From NCBI GenBank assembly GCA_903930345.1, contig CAIYYI010000141.1:1-46186 (forward strand): DNA of 46,186 bases. The letters are read 5' to 3'. Position 1 is the stretch's first letter; each line of letters begins with the position of its first letter. This document shows positions 33,307 through 42,738 of the stretch, in pieces. Under the pieces are notes generated by a model. That model searched no databases, was not told the origin of the DNA, and was given only the letters and a program-made list of their open reading frames with translations. Source of the DNA: an uncultured Verrucomicrobiota bacterium. Lineage in GTDB: Bacteria; Verrucomicrobiota; Verrucomicrobiia; Limisphaerales; CAIYYI01. A program made the translations under genes and the position numbers.

Positions 33307-35745
33307 CCCAATCTCATGCAAACATGGATCAACATTGGACGGATTGGTTTGCTGGTGTTCGCCTGGCTGAACTGCGCCAACCTGCTCAGTGCCCAGCCAG
33401 TGGTTCAAGTCCCCTTTGAGGCGGACTGGGAAAAACAGTACCGCTGCCTGGAAGCAGACCTGCTCAACCGGGGGAAACTGGCCGCTGTGGCGGCGGAAGC
33501 CGTCCGTCCGGAGGCTCTGATCCTGCCCGAGGATCGCGATCCGTTGGATGTCGTCCTGCGCCGAACCGCCGCCCTGCTCAAGGAATTGCAACGTCAAAAC
33601 CCCGGTCTCACCCTGGCTCGTGAAACGGCGACAGCAGCGGCCCTGCAAGCCCGCGCCACCGGCCTTTCCCCCGATGATAAAGCCGCCCGACGGGATCTCT
33701 ATCGCCAGGTCTGCGCAGTGCGGCGCCAGATCGCCTTTGCCAATCCGCTGCTGGATTTCGACCAACTGCTGTTTACCAAGCACCACCGCGCCTTGTACGA
33801 CCACATGTGTGACCAGTACTATGGCATGGCCGCGCGCCCCGGGGGCGGCTTGTACGTGCTCCACCAACCGTTTGGCAACAGCCCGAAACTGCGGGATCTG
33901 CTGGCCGACGCCAGGGTCGGCAAGGGTCGGCTGGCGAACACCAAACTCTGGGGTGGAACCAATGGAAATCCCAAAATCCGTTTTGATGGGGAAGGCAACC
34001 TGCAGGGAGAGCCCACGGTGGGTGGATCCTTCCTCGCGGCCGACGTCTCATTTGATGGCCGCCAAGTGGCTTTTGCCTATGTGGAAGCCACCGGCGACAC
34101 CCGGCACCGGCACCACACCGACCCCACCCAAGGCCATTGGGCGGAGGGCCGCTGCTACCATCTGTTCCGCGTCAATGCGGACGGCACAGACCTGCGCCAA
34201 CTGACGGACGGCACCTGGAACGAGTTCGCCCCCTGCTGGCTGCCCAACGGACGAATCGCCTTCATCAGCGAACGGCGCGGGGGCTACCTGCGCTGCGGCC
34301 GCACCTGCCCCAATTACACGCTGCACGACATCAGCGCGGAGGGCGACGACCTCCGCTGCCTGAGCTTTCACGAAACCAACGAGTGGCACCCATCCGTGAC
34401 CCATGACGGGCGCATCATTTACACGCGCTGGGACTACGTGGACCGGCACGGCTGCACCGCGCATCAACCCTGGATCACCACGCTGGATGGGCGCGACTCC
34501 CGCGCGGTGCATGGCAATTTTTCCCCGCGCAGCACCCGGCCGGACATGGAGCTGGACTGCCGGGCCATTCCCGGGTCGCACAAATTTGTGGCCACCGCAG
34601 CCCCGCACCATGGCCAGGCCTATGGCTCCCTGATCATCATTGATCCGCGCGTGGCGGATGACGACCGCATGGCCCCCGTGCAGCGGCTGACGCCGGAGGT
34701 CGCGTTTCCCGAGACACAGGGCGGGCGGGAGGTTTATGGCACCCCATGGCCGTTGAGCGAGGATTTTCACCTGTGCGTCTATGATGCCGACCGGCATCTG
34801 GCCGACGGCAAGGCCGCCGCGCGCGGTGACTTTGGCATCTACCTGGTGGACAGTTTTGGCAACAAGGAATTGGTTTACCGCGATCCGGAAATCGCGTGCC
34901 TGGCCCCGCGCCCGCTCCGCGCCCGCCCCATGCCCTCCGCCACCCAGGAACTGCGCCCCGAGCCCAATGCCACCAACGCCACCGTGGTGGTGATGGATGT
35001 TTACGACAGCCTGAAACCGTGGCCGGCCAACACCCGCATCAAAGCCCTGCGCGTGCTGCAAACCTACCCCATGAGCGTGCCTTCCGGCCAGCCGCCCCAC
35101 GACACGGGGCTGCGCATCACCACCGCCGGGGATTCCGTCAACCTGGTGCGGCATGTGCTCGGCACGGTGCCGGTGGAGGAGGATGGCAGCGCGCATTTTC
35201 AGGTACCCCCCAACGTGGAGGTCTTCTTCCAGGCGCTGGATGCCGAAGGCCTGGCCGTGCAATCCATGCGCTCCGCCACCTATCTGCGGCCTGGCGAAAC
35301 CCTCACCTGCCAGGGTTGCCACGAGCCCAAGCAGCGCACCCCGCTGCAACCCGTCAGGCAGACCCTGGCGTTGCGTCGGCCAGCCTCCCGGTTGCAGCCG
35401 GATGTGGATGGCTCGAACCCCTTCAGCTATCCGCGCCTCGTGCAGCCCGTGCTGGATCGCAATTGTGTCAAATGCCACAACGAGCACCCGGACAAAGCCC
35501 CCAATCTGAACCGGGAACCGGTGGCGCGCCACTGGTATGCCTCCTACAACAGTCTGGTGACAAAGTACGGGTTCTACAATTACGGCAACCCGGTGCGCAC
35601 GGTCCCGGGGGAGTTCGGGGCCCGGGCCTCCAAACTCTATCCCCTGCTGACGGCTGGTCACCATGACCTGCGGCTGCCCCCGGAGGATCTGCATCGCATC
35701 GCCCTCTGGCTGGATTGCAGCTCCCTGTTCTACGGGGTCTATTAA
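33304..35745 (+). CDS. HzsA-related secreted protein: PD40 propeller and two CxxCH heme motifs
   Basis: This 813-residue exported protein (signal GRIGLLVFAWLNCANLLSAQ) has a helical N-terminal domain (residues about 25-170). A TolB/PD40-type beta-propeller follows (SFDGRQVAFAYVEATG, RVNADGTDLRQLTDGTWNEFAPCWLPNGRIAFISERRGG, CLSFHETNEWHPSVTHDGRIIYTRWDYVDRHG). A C-terminal domain carries two c-type heme attachment motifs: C669-QG-C-H673 and C721-VK-C-H725. The composition matches the HzsA-related family, named after the hydrazine synthase alpha subunit of anammox bacteria, but most members occur in organisms without anammox and have no known activity. A redox or glycan-linked role outside the cytoplasm is inferred. 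It starts at TTG with GGAGGT 8 nt upstream. Confidence 0.88.
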   Translation: MPNLMQTWINIGRIGLLVFAWLNCANLLSAQPVVQVPFEADWEKQYRCLEADLLNRGKLAAVAAEAVRPEALILPEDRDPLDVVLRRTAALLKELQRQNPGLTLARETATAAALQARATGLSPDDKAARRDLYRQVCAVRRQIAFANPLLDFDQLLFTKHHRALYDHMCDQYYGMAARPGGGLYVLHQPFGNSPKLRDLLADARVGKGRLANTKLWGGTNGNPKIRFDGEGNLQGEPTVGGSFLAADVSFDGRQVAFAYVEATGDTRHRHHTDPTQGHWAEGRCYHLFRVNADGTDLRQLTDGTWNEFAPCWLPNGRIAFISERRGGYLRCGRTCPNYTLHDISAEGDDLRCLSFHETNEWHPSVTHDGRIIYTRWDYVDRHGCTAHQPWITTLDGRDSRAVHGNFSPRSTRPDMELDCRAIPGSHKFVATAAPHHGQAYGSLIIIDPRVADDDRMAPVQRLTPEVAFPETQGGREVYGTPWPLSEDFHLCVYDADRHLADGKAAARGDFGIYLVDSFGNKELVYRDPEIACLAPRPLRARPMPSATQELRPEPNATNATVVVMDVYDSLKPWPANTRIKALRVLQTYPMSVPSGQPPHDTGLRITTAGDSVNLVRHVLGTVPVEEDGSAHFQVPPNVEVFFQALDAEGLAVQSMRSATYLRPGETLTCQGCHEPKQRTPLQPVRQTLALRRPASRLQPDVDGSNPFSYPRLVQPVLDRNCVKCHNEHPDKAPNLNREPVARHWYASYNSLVTKYGFYNYGNPVRTVPGEFGARASKLYPLLTAGHHDLRLPPEDLHRIALWLDCSSLFYGVY

Positions 35746-35815
35746 AAGGAATTGGGCCAGGCGCAACTGCGGGGCGAGATCGCCCACCCGACCTTGGAAT
35801 AGGTTTTTCTGTGTT

Positions 35816-38350
35816 ATGAAGATGATTTTTTGTTTGTTGATGGCCACCTTTCTGGGCTGCGCCAATCTGACTGCCGCCGTGCTGACACCACTGGTTTCAC
35901 GGGGGGATTTGTGGTGGGTCCACAAGGGGACCAATGCCCCGCAAACCGGCTGGACCAACCTCGCGGACGCGGCCTTGAACGGGCAATGGTTCCAGGCCCC
36001 GGGCGGGTTTGGCTTCGCCGACAACACGGCGGAGACAACTGTGTGCCAGACGTTGCTGGGCGACATGAAGGGACTTTATTCCACCCTTCATTTCCGCAAG
36101 TCATTCACGCTGGCCACTGCGGTGCCCGCCAGCAACCACCTGTTTCTGGAACTTGACTACGACGATGGCTTTGTTGCCTATCTGGACGGGCGTGAAATCG
36201 CCCGCAACAATGCCGGCGGCACGGCGGGGGTGGAACCTCTCCACACGGCCGTCGCCCCGGCCAGCCATGAATCCTCCCGGGGCGACAACTCCGCCATCGC
36301 CGCAGTCACGAATGACCTGGGGGAGATTGGGACGCAGTTGGGCGCGGGCGATCATGTCCTGGCCGTGGTGGGGATAAACAACAGCAAAGGCAGCACGGAT
36401 TTCATCCAGATCATCGGCCTGAGCCACGGCATCCCGGATCCGCTTCCGCTCAACACCATCGGCGGAACCCTGGCTGCGGACACCACCCTGTACGCCAGCA
36501 ACAGCCCCTATGCGGTGACCGCAAATCTGACCGTCAACAGCGGGGTCACCCTCCTGATCGAACCGGGGGTGGAAGTGCGCTTCGGGCAGGGGCTGGGACT
36601 GACCGTCAACGGACGCCTGCTGGCCATTGGAACAGCCATGCGGCGGATCGTGTTCACCCGGCAGACCAATGCCACCTCCTGGACGCGTATGGTGTTCAAT
36701 GCCAATCCCAATTACTCACAGATCAGTTACGCGGATATCCGCTTCGCCACCACCGCCGGCAATGTGACGGCCACCAGCACCGAACTGCGCCTTGACCACC
36801 TGGTCTTCAGTGACACCAGCGTGGCGTTGCTGGATTTTCACTCCTCCTCCTTTTACCTGCGCGACTCCATCATCCCCGGCATTTCAGGCAGCGAGCCGAT
36901 CCACTTTGCCACCATGCCGGCCAACGGTTACGCCCTGATCCAGGGCTGCCAGTTCGGAGCCCCGGCCGGCTACAACGACGTCATTGACTTCACCGGCGGC
37001 AACCGGCCCGGGCCGATCGTGCAGTTCATCAACAACGTCTTCAACGGCGCCGTGGATGAGTGCTTCGACATGGATGGCACCGACGCCCATATCGAGGGGA
37101 ACATCTTCCTGAATGTCCACCAGGACGCCACCCGGGCCAGCACGGCCAATCCGATTGCGACCGGGGCGGATGCCGGCAACACCACGGAGCTGGTGGTGGC
37201 GCGCAATATTTTCTACAGTTGCGACCACGCGGTGCTGGTCAAGGAGGGAGGCTCCATACTGATGGACAACAACACCATCGTGAACATCAGCACCAATGCC
37301 CCGGCCCGGGTGGAGGCTGCCTTCATCAATTTCGGGGAACCCCATCGTTCAGTGTCCGGCGGACGGGGAATCATCCTGCGCGGGGACATCTTCTGGGATT
37401 TGCACAGCACCACCCCGCTCCTGAATTTCACCAACGGGGTGATGTTCCTGGAATCCTCGCACACGATCATGGCCCAGACCAACCTGCCCGGACCGGGCAA
37501 CAGCAGCGGCAATCCGCTCTTCTTAGATGCGGGGGGAGCGATGACGGGAACCTCCATCCTGGGCAACCTGGCCTTGCAACCCGCCTCGCCAGGTGTGGGT
37601 GCGGGCCCCAACGGCCTGGATATCGGCGCACTGGTGCCGGGCGGGGCCAGCATTTCCGGGGAACCTGCGGCCACCACCACGAACACCTCGGCCACCCTGC
37701 ACATCAGCGGCCCGGGCATCTACGCCTACAAATGGCGTTTGGATGACGGTCCGTGGAGTGATGCGGTCTCTCTGACCAACAGTTGGATGATTGGCCCGGG
37801 TTACCTCACCACCAATAGCCTGGTCGAATTGACGAACCTGGCGGCGGGCCGTCACACCGTGCAGGTGATCGGCATGAATTCCGCCGGCATCTGGCAGGGC
37901 ACCAACTACGGCGATGGCCCGCTGGCCACCAACATCCCCACTGTTTCGCGCCCCTGGACAGTGCAATCCGCCAACCCGGATCAGGATGGCAACGGCTTGC
38001 CGGATGCCTGGGAAGAGTTGTACGGCCTGACCGGTTTGAGCAATGCCGCGACGGTGGACAGCGACGGTGATGGGCTGATCAATGCGCAGGAGTATCTGGC
38101 CGGCACGAACCCCACCAATGCGATGAGTGTTTTCAGAATGGAGTATGAAACTTCAGCCACTGGCGAGGCATTGCTCCAGTTTCATGCCCTCTCCAACCGC
38201 AGCTACGCCATTGAATCCCAGCCGGAAACCACCAACGGCTGGGTGTGGCTGACGAATGTTCCTGCCGCCCCCACCAACCGTGTCATTCCCCTGCCGGATC
38301 CGCAACGCCTGCCAGCGCGCTTATATCGCCTGCGCACGCCGGCACCGTAA
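35816..38350 (+). CDS. Large secreted right-handed beta-helix protein with calcium-type repeats
   Basis: This 844-residue protein starts at ATG 35816 (signal MIFCLLMATFLGCANLTAA). The first ~200 residues (WWVHKGTNAPQTGW ... LFLELDYDDGFVAYLDGREIARNN) form a beta-sandwich module frequent in large secreted verrucomicrobial proteins. Residues about 210-600 show many short beta strands and Asn/Gly turns (TVNSGVTLLIEPGVEVRFG, LDHLVFSDTSVALLDFHSSSF, AHIEGNIFLNVHQDA, NTIVNIST) typical of parallel beta-helix repeats. Near the C-terminus, DQDGNGLPDAWEELYG and DSDGDGLINAQEYLAGT are calcium-binding repeats of the thrombospondin-3/dockerin-like kind. No catalytic motif stands out. It lies 70 nt after the HzsA-related gene and could be co-transcribed. 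Confidence 0.8.
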   Translation: MKMIFCLLMATFLGCANLTAAVLTPLVSRGDLWWVHKGTNAPQTGWTNLADAALNGQWFQAPGGFGFADNTAETTVCQTLLGDMKGLYSTLHFRKSFTLATAVPASNHLFLELDYDDGFVAYLDGREIARNNAGGTAGVEPLHTAVAPASHESSRGDNSAIAAVTNDLGEIGTQLGAGDHVLAVVGINNSKGSTDFIQIIGLSHGIPDPLPLNTIGGTLAADTTLYASNSPYAVTANLTVNSGVTLLIEPGVEVRFGQGLGLTVNGRLLAIGTAMRRIVFTRQTNATSWTRMVFNANPNYSQISYADIRFATTAGNVTATSTELRLDHLVFSDTSVALLDFHSSSFYLRDSIIPGISGSEPIHFATMPANGYALIQGCQFGAPAGYNDVIDFTGGNRPGPIVQFINNVFNGAVDECFDMDGTDAHIEGNIFLNVHQDATRASTANPIATGADAGNTTELVVARNIFYSCDHAVLVKEGGSILMDNNTIVNISTNAPARVEAAFINFGEPHRSVSGGRGIILRGDIFWDLHSTTPLLNFTNGVMFLESSHTIMAQTNLPGPGNSSGNPLFLDAGGAMTGTSILGNLALQPASPGVGAGPNGLDIGALVPGGASISGEPAATTTNTSATLHISGPGIYAYKWRLDDGPWSDAVSLTNSWMIGPGYLTTNSLVELTNLAAGRHTVQVIGMNSAGIWQGTNYGDGPLATNIPTVSRPWTVQSANPDQDGNGLPDAWEELYGLTGLSNAATVDSDGDGLINAQEYLAGTNPTNAMSVFRMEYETSATGEALLQFHALSNRSYAIESQPETTNGWVWLTNVPAAPTNRVIPLPDPQRLPARLYRLRTPAP

Positions 38351-38462
38351 AACAACGACGCGCAATCCCGCCATCAAAGGATGGCCATGGTCAGAATGGA
38401 TTCCTGCTTTTTCCGGTTCCGGGAAAAACAAATTCAAATTCGACAAAAATCAAATTTGACAT

Positions 38463-38478
38463 TGGCCTTTCATGTGCT
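38463..38478 (+). promoter_or_regulatory. Sigma-54-like promoter of the prepilin gene
   Basis: TGGCC-TTTCAT-GTGCT has GG at 38464-38465 and GC at 38476-38477. The 12-nt offset matches the -24/-12 elements of sigma-54 promoters (TGGCAC-N5-TTGC). Type IV pilin genes are often sigma-54-dependent. TTGACA at 38456-38461 with TGC-TAGCGT (38475-38483) is a competing sigma-70 reading. The predicted leader is about 100 nt. Confidence 0.5.
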
Positions 38479-38590
38479 AGCGTCGGATTATGCGGTTAGT
38501 GGTAGGCAATTTGTGAGCAACCAATAGCAATAATAAACATAACCCGCCCACCACTCTTGTTCACGCCGCACCATGGAGAAAGGTAAACAA

Positions 38591-38935
38591 ATGCAAATCA
38601 AGACATCACGCAAGTCCGGCTTCACGCTGGTGGAAATCATGATCGTCGTGGCCATCATCGGTCTGTTGGCCGCCATCGCGATTCCGAACTTTGTCAAAGC
38701 CCGCACCACGGCGCAGAAGAACGCCTGCATCAACAACCTGCGTCAGATTGACGGGGCCAAGGAACAGTGGGCGCTTGAAAACAAGAAGACCGCGACCGAC
38801 ACCCCGGGAGACACCGATCTGTACGGCACGGACAAGTACATCAAGACCGCTCCGTCCTGCCCCGGAAACGGCACCTACACCCCGGGCAACATGACGACCA
38901 AGCCGACCTGCAATGTCGCCGGTCACACCCTGTAA
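38591..38935 (+). CDS. Type IV prepilin-like / type II secretion pseudopilin protein
   Basis: This 114-residue protein has a prepilin leader ending KSG, cleaved before FTLVEIMIVVAIIGLLAAIA (E at +5 of the mature protein), the classical type III signal recognised by a prepilin peptidase. The following helix and the segment NACINNLRQIDGAKEQWALENKK match the prepilin type frequent in Verrucomicrobiota and Planctomycetota, where such genes are often single. The C-terminal half is short and beta-rich with a Cys pair (C94 and C109) that may form a disulfide. I use ATG at 38591, which has AGAAAGG about 7 nt upstream; an in-frame ATG lies at 38573. No pilus assembly genes are adjacent. Confidence 0.93.
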   Translation: MQIKTSRKSGFTLVEIMIVVAIIGLLAAIAIPNFVKARTTAQKNACINNLRQIDGAKEQWALENKKTATDTPGDTDLYGTDKYIKTAPSCPGNGTYTPGNMTTKPTCNVAGHTL

Positions 38936-38952
38936 TTCTTTCGTTCATTCTC

Positions 38953-38990
38953 AAGGCTTGGAGGAGCGATCCTCCAAGCCTTTTTCTTTT
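38953..38990 (+). terminator. Strong rho-independent terminator after the prepilin gene
   Basis: AAGGCTTGGAGG (38953-38964) pairs perfectly over 12 bp with CCTCCAAGCCTT (38971-38982) around a 6-nt loop, then TTT-C-TTTT to 38990. The next gene begins at 38994. Confidence 0.95.
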
Positions 38991-38993
38991 CCC

Positions 38994-41900
38994 ATGAGAA
39001 TCTGGATTCTGGTCTGGTTCAGCCTGGCCATCGTCGGCTGGGCCGCCCCGACCCCGGCCGGAACCACCTTCCGGTACCGCCAGTCCTTCACCATCAACAC
39101 GTGGACGACTGACGAAGGGCTGCCCCAGAACTCGGTCACCAGCATCCAGCAAACCCGGGATGGCTACCTGTGGTTTGGCACCCTCAACGGCCTGGTTCGT
39201 TTTGACGGCCTGAAATTCACGGTTTTTGACGAGAGCAACACCCCCAACCTGGAAAGCAGCCGCATCGTGCGGCTGTTCGAGGACCGGGTCGGCCGGGTCT
39301 GGATCGGGACGGAAAACACCGGCATCGCCCTGCTGACCAACGGCGTGTTCACGAGCATGGGCATTGGCCAGGGGGGGTTCGAGAAACGCCTGGTTTCCCT
39401 GGCGGAGGATGAGCGGCACACCCTGTGGCTGGCCACCGCCAACGGCGATGTCTGGCAGTACGACCAGGGCCAATGGCAGGCCTTCTATCCCTTTGCCGGC
39501 CGGGCCAGCAACTGCCGCTCCCTCATTGCCGAACCGGACGGACCGGTTTGGCTGGGCACCGATTGGCAGCAATCCTCCCTGGGCACCGAGGCGAGCGTGC
39601 CCCCCCTGAAACTGGCGCTGGAAAACACCGTGCTCCTCAACCGCCTGGACTTCCTGCTGGCCAGCCGCAAAACCGGTTACTGGCGCCTGGCGGACGGGCG
39701 CATCCAAAAATGCCGGGGCACCCGGGTGGAGGCCGATTTGGGGCCCTACCCCTGGGGCCGGGAACGGGTCTCCAGTGCCGCCGAGGATCTGGAGGGGGGG
39801 CTGGTCATCGGCACCGTGGGCGCGGGCGTTTACTGGCTTAACGCCACGGGACAGGTCACGCGCATCTCCACCAACAACGGATTGTCCAGCGATTATGTTC
39901 TTGCCGTGTGCGTCGATCGGGAGGGCGGCCTGTGGGTGGGCACAGACGGCGGCGGGCTCAACCAGGTGAAACGCCAGGTCTTCTCCACCCTGCCCCTCTT
40001 CGTCAGCGAACCGGTCAAGGCCGTGCAATCGCTCTGTGCGGATGCCCAGGGCGGACTCTGGATCGGCGTCAACAACGGCGGGGCCATTTACTGGCGCGGG
40101 GAAACCAGCCGCCGCTATGACCTCCCGCAGGGGCTGCTGAACCCCTACGTGTGGGCCATCCACTGCGACCGCAGCAACCGGGTGTGGGCCGGCACCTGGG
40201 GCGGCGGCCTGTTCCAATTGCAGCAGGACCGTTTCCAGCCCGTGCCCCTGCCCTTCGCCGGCCACCGGGAAATCCGCGTGCTGTTTGAGGATCGCGCCGG
40301 GCAGCTCTGGGTGGGCACCCAAAACGGATTGCTGCGACGCGAGGACCGGGGTTGGCGAACCTTTGGCGTGGAGCAAGGCCTGGCCCCGGCCGCCGTGCAG
40401 GCCATGGCGGAGGACGCGGATGGAAACCTCTGGATTGGCACCGTGGGGGCCGGACTTTACCAGTACCGGGACGGCCGGTTCACCGCCCACCGCAAATCCG
40501 AGCATCTCCCGAGCGACGACATCACCGCTTTGCTGGTCGATTCCCAGGGCGCGCTGTGGATCGGGACCGCCGGCAGCGGTCTGGTTCGCCACCACCGGGG
40601 TCAATGGACCCGTTACACCCGGCGCGAAGGCCTGGCCAGCAACAGCATCAATTACCTGCTGGAAGACGCCCAACAGGGCCTTTGGATCGGTTCCAATGCC
40701 GGACTGACCCGGGTGCCCTGCGCCTCCCTGGCGGGCACCGGTCCCGCCCCTCTGGCCGCCCGGACCTTTGCCAAGCCAGACGGCCTGCCCACCCGCGAAT
40801 GCACCCTGGGCTCCCAACCGGCCGCCGCCCGCACCCCGGATGGACGGCTATGGTTCCCCACCATCAAGGGGGTGGTGACCGTTGACCCGCTGCAGCTCAG
40901 CACCAACCTGGTCGCCCCACCGGTGATGATCGAGCAGATCGCCAGCGAGGGCCAACCCCACGAAATCCCTACCATGGCCAACCCCTTGCGAATTGCCGCC
41001 GGTCGGGAACGGTTGGAGATCCATTATACCAGCCTTAACCTGAGCGCCCCGGGCCGCGCCCGGTTCCGGTACCAGTTGGCCGGATTCGAGGAAACATGGA
41101 CCGAGGCTGGCAACGGACGCATCGCCCGCTACAGCAAACTGCCCCCGGGCAACTACCATTTCCAGGTGACCGCGTGCAACGAGGATGGCATCTGGAATCC
41201 GGAGGGAGCCAGCCTGGTCTTTGAGGTGCTCCCCCCCTTCTGGCGCACCTGGTGGTTCCTGGGCCTGGCCACCCTCTCCCTGCTCGGGGGAATCACCGGC
41301 ACCATCCAAACCATCTCCACCCGCAAACTGCGGCAGCACCAGCAGCAGACCCGGCAAAAGGAGGCGCTGGAAAAGGAACGGGCGCGCATCGCCCGCGACC
41401 TGCATGACCAGTTGGGGGCCAGCCTCACCCAAATCTCCCTGCTGGGCGAATTGGCCGAGGGGGACAAGGACATCCCGGAGGAGGTCGAGGCCCACGCCCG
41501 GCAAATCACCCAAACCTCGCGGGAGATCACCCGCGTGCTGGACGAAATTGTGTGGGCGGTGAACCCCTCCAACGACACCTTGGACAGCCTCGTCACCTAC
41601 CTCTGCAAGTACGCCCAGGACTTCTTCTCCGTGGCGGGCGTCCGCTATCGCCTGGAGATTCCGCCCAACCTGCCTGCCGTCGCCCTGCCGCCGGATGCCC
41701 GGCACAACCTCTTCCTTGCCGCCAAGGAGGCCATCACCAACGTGGTGCGCCATGCGCAAGCCACGGAGGCCCATGTGCGCCTGAAACTGGCCGCCGACCA
41801 CTTCACCCTGGAGATCGAGGACAACGGCCGGGGCGCACCGCCGCCGGAACAGCAGGCCGCGAGCAAGAGAAATGGGTTGCGCAACATGCGCAAGCGGATG

Positions 41901-42014
41901 GAAGATGCGGGCGGCAGTTTCACGCTGGAGCCCGCCCCCGTCAAAGGGGCTGTGGTGCGTTTGACCGCACCCCTGAAGCGGACCGCCGAAACCGCCAACC
42001 GAACATCACCATGA
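38994..42014 (+). CDS. Propeller-type sensor histidine kinase (two-component regulator propeller, HisKA_3)
   Basis: This 1006-residue protein has an N-terminal signal or anchor (WILVWFSLAIVGWAAPTPA). Many WFGT/IGT-type propeller blades follow (GYLWFGTLNGLVRFDGLKF, RVWIGTENTGIALLTNG, GLWVGTDGGGLNQVK, ALWIGTAGSGLVRH), spanning residues about 30-640, then a beta-sandwich domain (RFRYQLAGFEETWTEAGNGRIARYSKLPPGNYHF) and a membrane helix (WWFLGLATLSLLGGITGTI, about 755-775). The cytoplasmic kinase has H804 in IARDLHDQLGASL (HisKA_3) and HATPase features (NVVRHA, EIEDNGRGAPPP). This layout matches SusR/BT3049-like extracytoplasmic sensors. The stop overlaps the response-regulator ATG (ATGA at 42011-42014), so the pair is translated together. 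It has no room for its own promoter between the prepilin terminator and the ATG. Confidence 0.95.
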   Translation: MRIWILVWFSLAIVGWAAPTPAGTTFRYRQSFTINTWTTDEGLPQNSVTSIQQTRDGYLWFGTLNGLVRFDGLKFTVFDESNTPNLESSRIVRLFEDRVGRVWIGTENTGIALLTNGVFTSMGIGQGGFEKRLVSLAEDERHTLWLATANGDVWQYDQGQWQAFYPFAGRASNCRSLIAEPDGPVWLGTDWQQSSLGTEASVPPLKLALENTVLLNRLDFLLASRKTGYWRLADGRIQKCRGTRVEADLGPYPWGRERVSSAAEDLEGGLVIGTVGAGVYWLNATGQVTRISTNNGLSSDYVLAVCVDREGGLWVGTDGGGLNQVKRQVFSTLPLFVSEPVKAVQSLCADAQGGLWIGVNNGGAIYWRGETSRRYDLPQGLLNPYVWAIHCDRSNRVWAGTWGGGLFQLQQDRFQPVPLPFAGHREIRVLFEDRAGQLWVGTQNGLLRREDRGWRTFGVEQGLAPAAVQAMAEDADGNLWIGTVGAGLYQYRDGRFTAHRKSEHLPSDDITALLVDSQGALWIGTAGSGLVRHHRGQWTRYTRREGLASNSINYLLEDAQQGLWIGSNAGLTRVPCASLAGTGPAPLAARTFAKPDGLPTRECTLGSQPAAARTPDGRLWFPTIKGVVTVDPLQLSTNLVAPPVMIEQIASEGQPHEIPTMANPLRIAAGRERLEIHYTSLNLSAPGRARFRYQLAGFEETWTEAGNGRIARYSKLPPGNYHFQVTACNEDGIWNPEGASLVFEVLPPFWRTWWFLGLATLSLLGGITGTIQTISTRKLRQHQQQTRQKEALEKERARIARDLHDQLGASLTQISLLGELAEGDKDIPEEVEAHARQITQTSREITRVLDEIVWAVNPSNDTLDSLVTYLCKYAQDFFSVAGVRYRLEIPPNLPAVALPPDARHNLFLAAKEAITNVVRHAQATEAHVRLKLAADHFTLEIEDNGRGAPPPEQQAASKRNGLRNMRKRMEDAGGSFTLEPAPVKGAVVRLTAPLKRTAETANRTSP

Positions 42015-42637
42015 GCATCCGTGTCGCCATTGTCGAAGACAACGAGCAACTGCGCCTCACCCTGGCGCGGGTGATCAACCGTGCCGAGGGGTTTGTCTGT
42101 GTGGGTGATTTTGGCAGCGCGGAAACCGCCCTGGAAGAGATGGCCAAACTGCAACCCGAAGTGGTGCTGATGGATATCAACCTGCCCGGCATGAACGGCG
42201 TGGAGTGCGCCCGCAAACTGAAGCAGACCCTGACCGACACCCAGATCATCATGCTGACCGTGTACGAGGACACGGAAAACATCTTCAACGCCCTGGCGGC
42301 GGGCGCGATGGGCTATCTGCTGAAACGCACCCCGAAGGACGAGCTGTTGGCCGCCATTCGCGACGTGCGACAGGGCGGCTCGCCGATGACCACCCACATC
42401 GCCCGCAAAGTGGTGCAATCCTTCCAAAAAGCCGGGCCCTCCGTGCAGCCCACGGAAAACCTCTCCGCCCGCGAACAGGAGGTTCTGGATCATCTGAGCC
42501 AGGGATTCCTGTACAAGGAGATCGCGGAGAAAATGGGGATCAGCTACGAGACCGTCCACACGTATATCCGAAGGATTTACGAAAAGTTGCAGGTCCGCAC
42601 CCGAACCGAGGCCGTGGCCAAGTTTTTGCGGCGGTAA
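42011..42637 (+). CDS. NarL/LuxR-type response regulator
   Basis: This 208-residue cytoplasmic regulator has a receiver domain (VAIVEDNEQLRLTLARVI; phospho-acceptor D55 in VVLMDINLPGMNG; T/K residues in IIMLTVYED and GYLLKRTP) and a C-terminal LuxR-type HTH (LSAREQEVLDHLSQGFLYKEIAEKMGISYETVHTYIRRIYEKL). It is the cognate partner of the propeller kinase, whose stop it overlaps as ATGA, and should control transcription in response to the extracellular ligand. The target genes are unknown, although such pairs commonly control surface or carbohydrate functions. Confidence 0.96.
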   Translation: MSIRVAIVEDNEQLRLTLARVINRAEGFVCVGDFGSAETALEEMAKLQPEVVLMDINLPGMNGVECARKLKQTLTDTQIIMLTVYEDTENIFNALAAGAMGYLLKRTPKDELLAAIRDVRQGGSPMTTHIARKVVQSFQKAGPSVQPTENLSAREQEVLDHLSQGFLYKEIAEKMGISYETVHTYIRRIYEKLQVRTRTEAVAKFLRR

Positions 42638-42738
42638 AGACGGTGAACTGTCTTGGGTTTTGTTTCCGAAGGTGAACGACTGCCCCCTGCCCCAACTCTG
42701 GCATTGCCGGAAGCGGCCCGGCATGGCATACCCGCCCC

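Noticed and set aside
33299-33370. Mini-ORF starting at ATG 33299 after GGAGGT
   Set aside because: Spacing of 3 nt is too short for that site; the TTG at 33304 is at 8 nt and continues into a signal peptide.
34048-36066. 672-residue minus-strand frame over the HzsA-related gene
   Set aside because: Shadow frame spanning two plus-strand genes and their spacer.
38841-40817. 658-residue minus-strand frame over the propeller kinase
   Set aside because: Repetitive shadow of the WFGT/IGT propeller blades.
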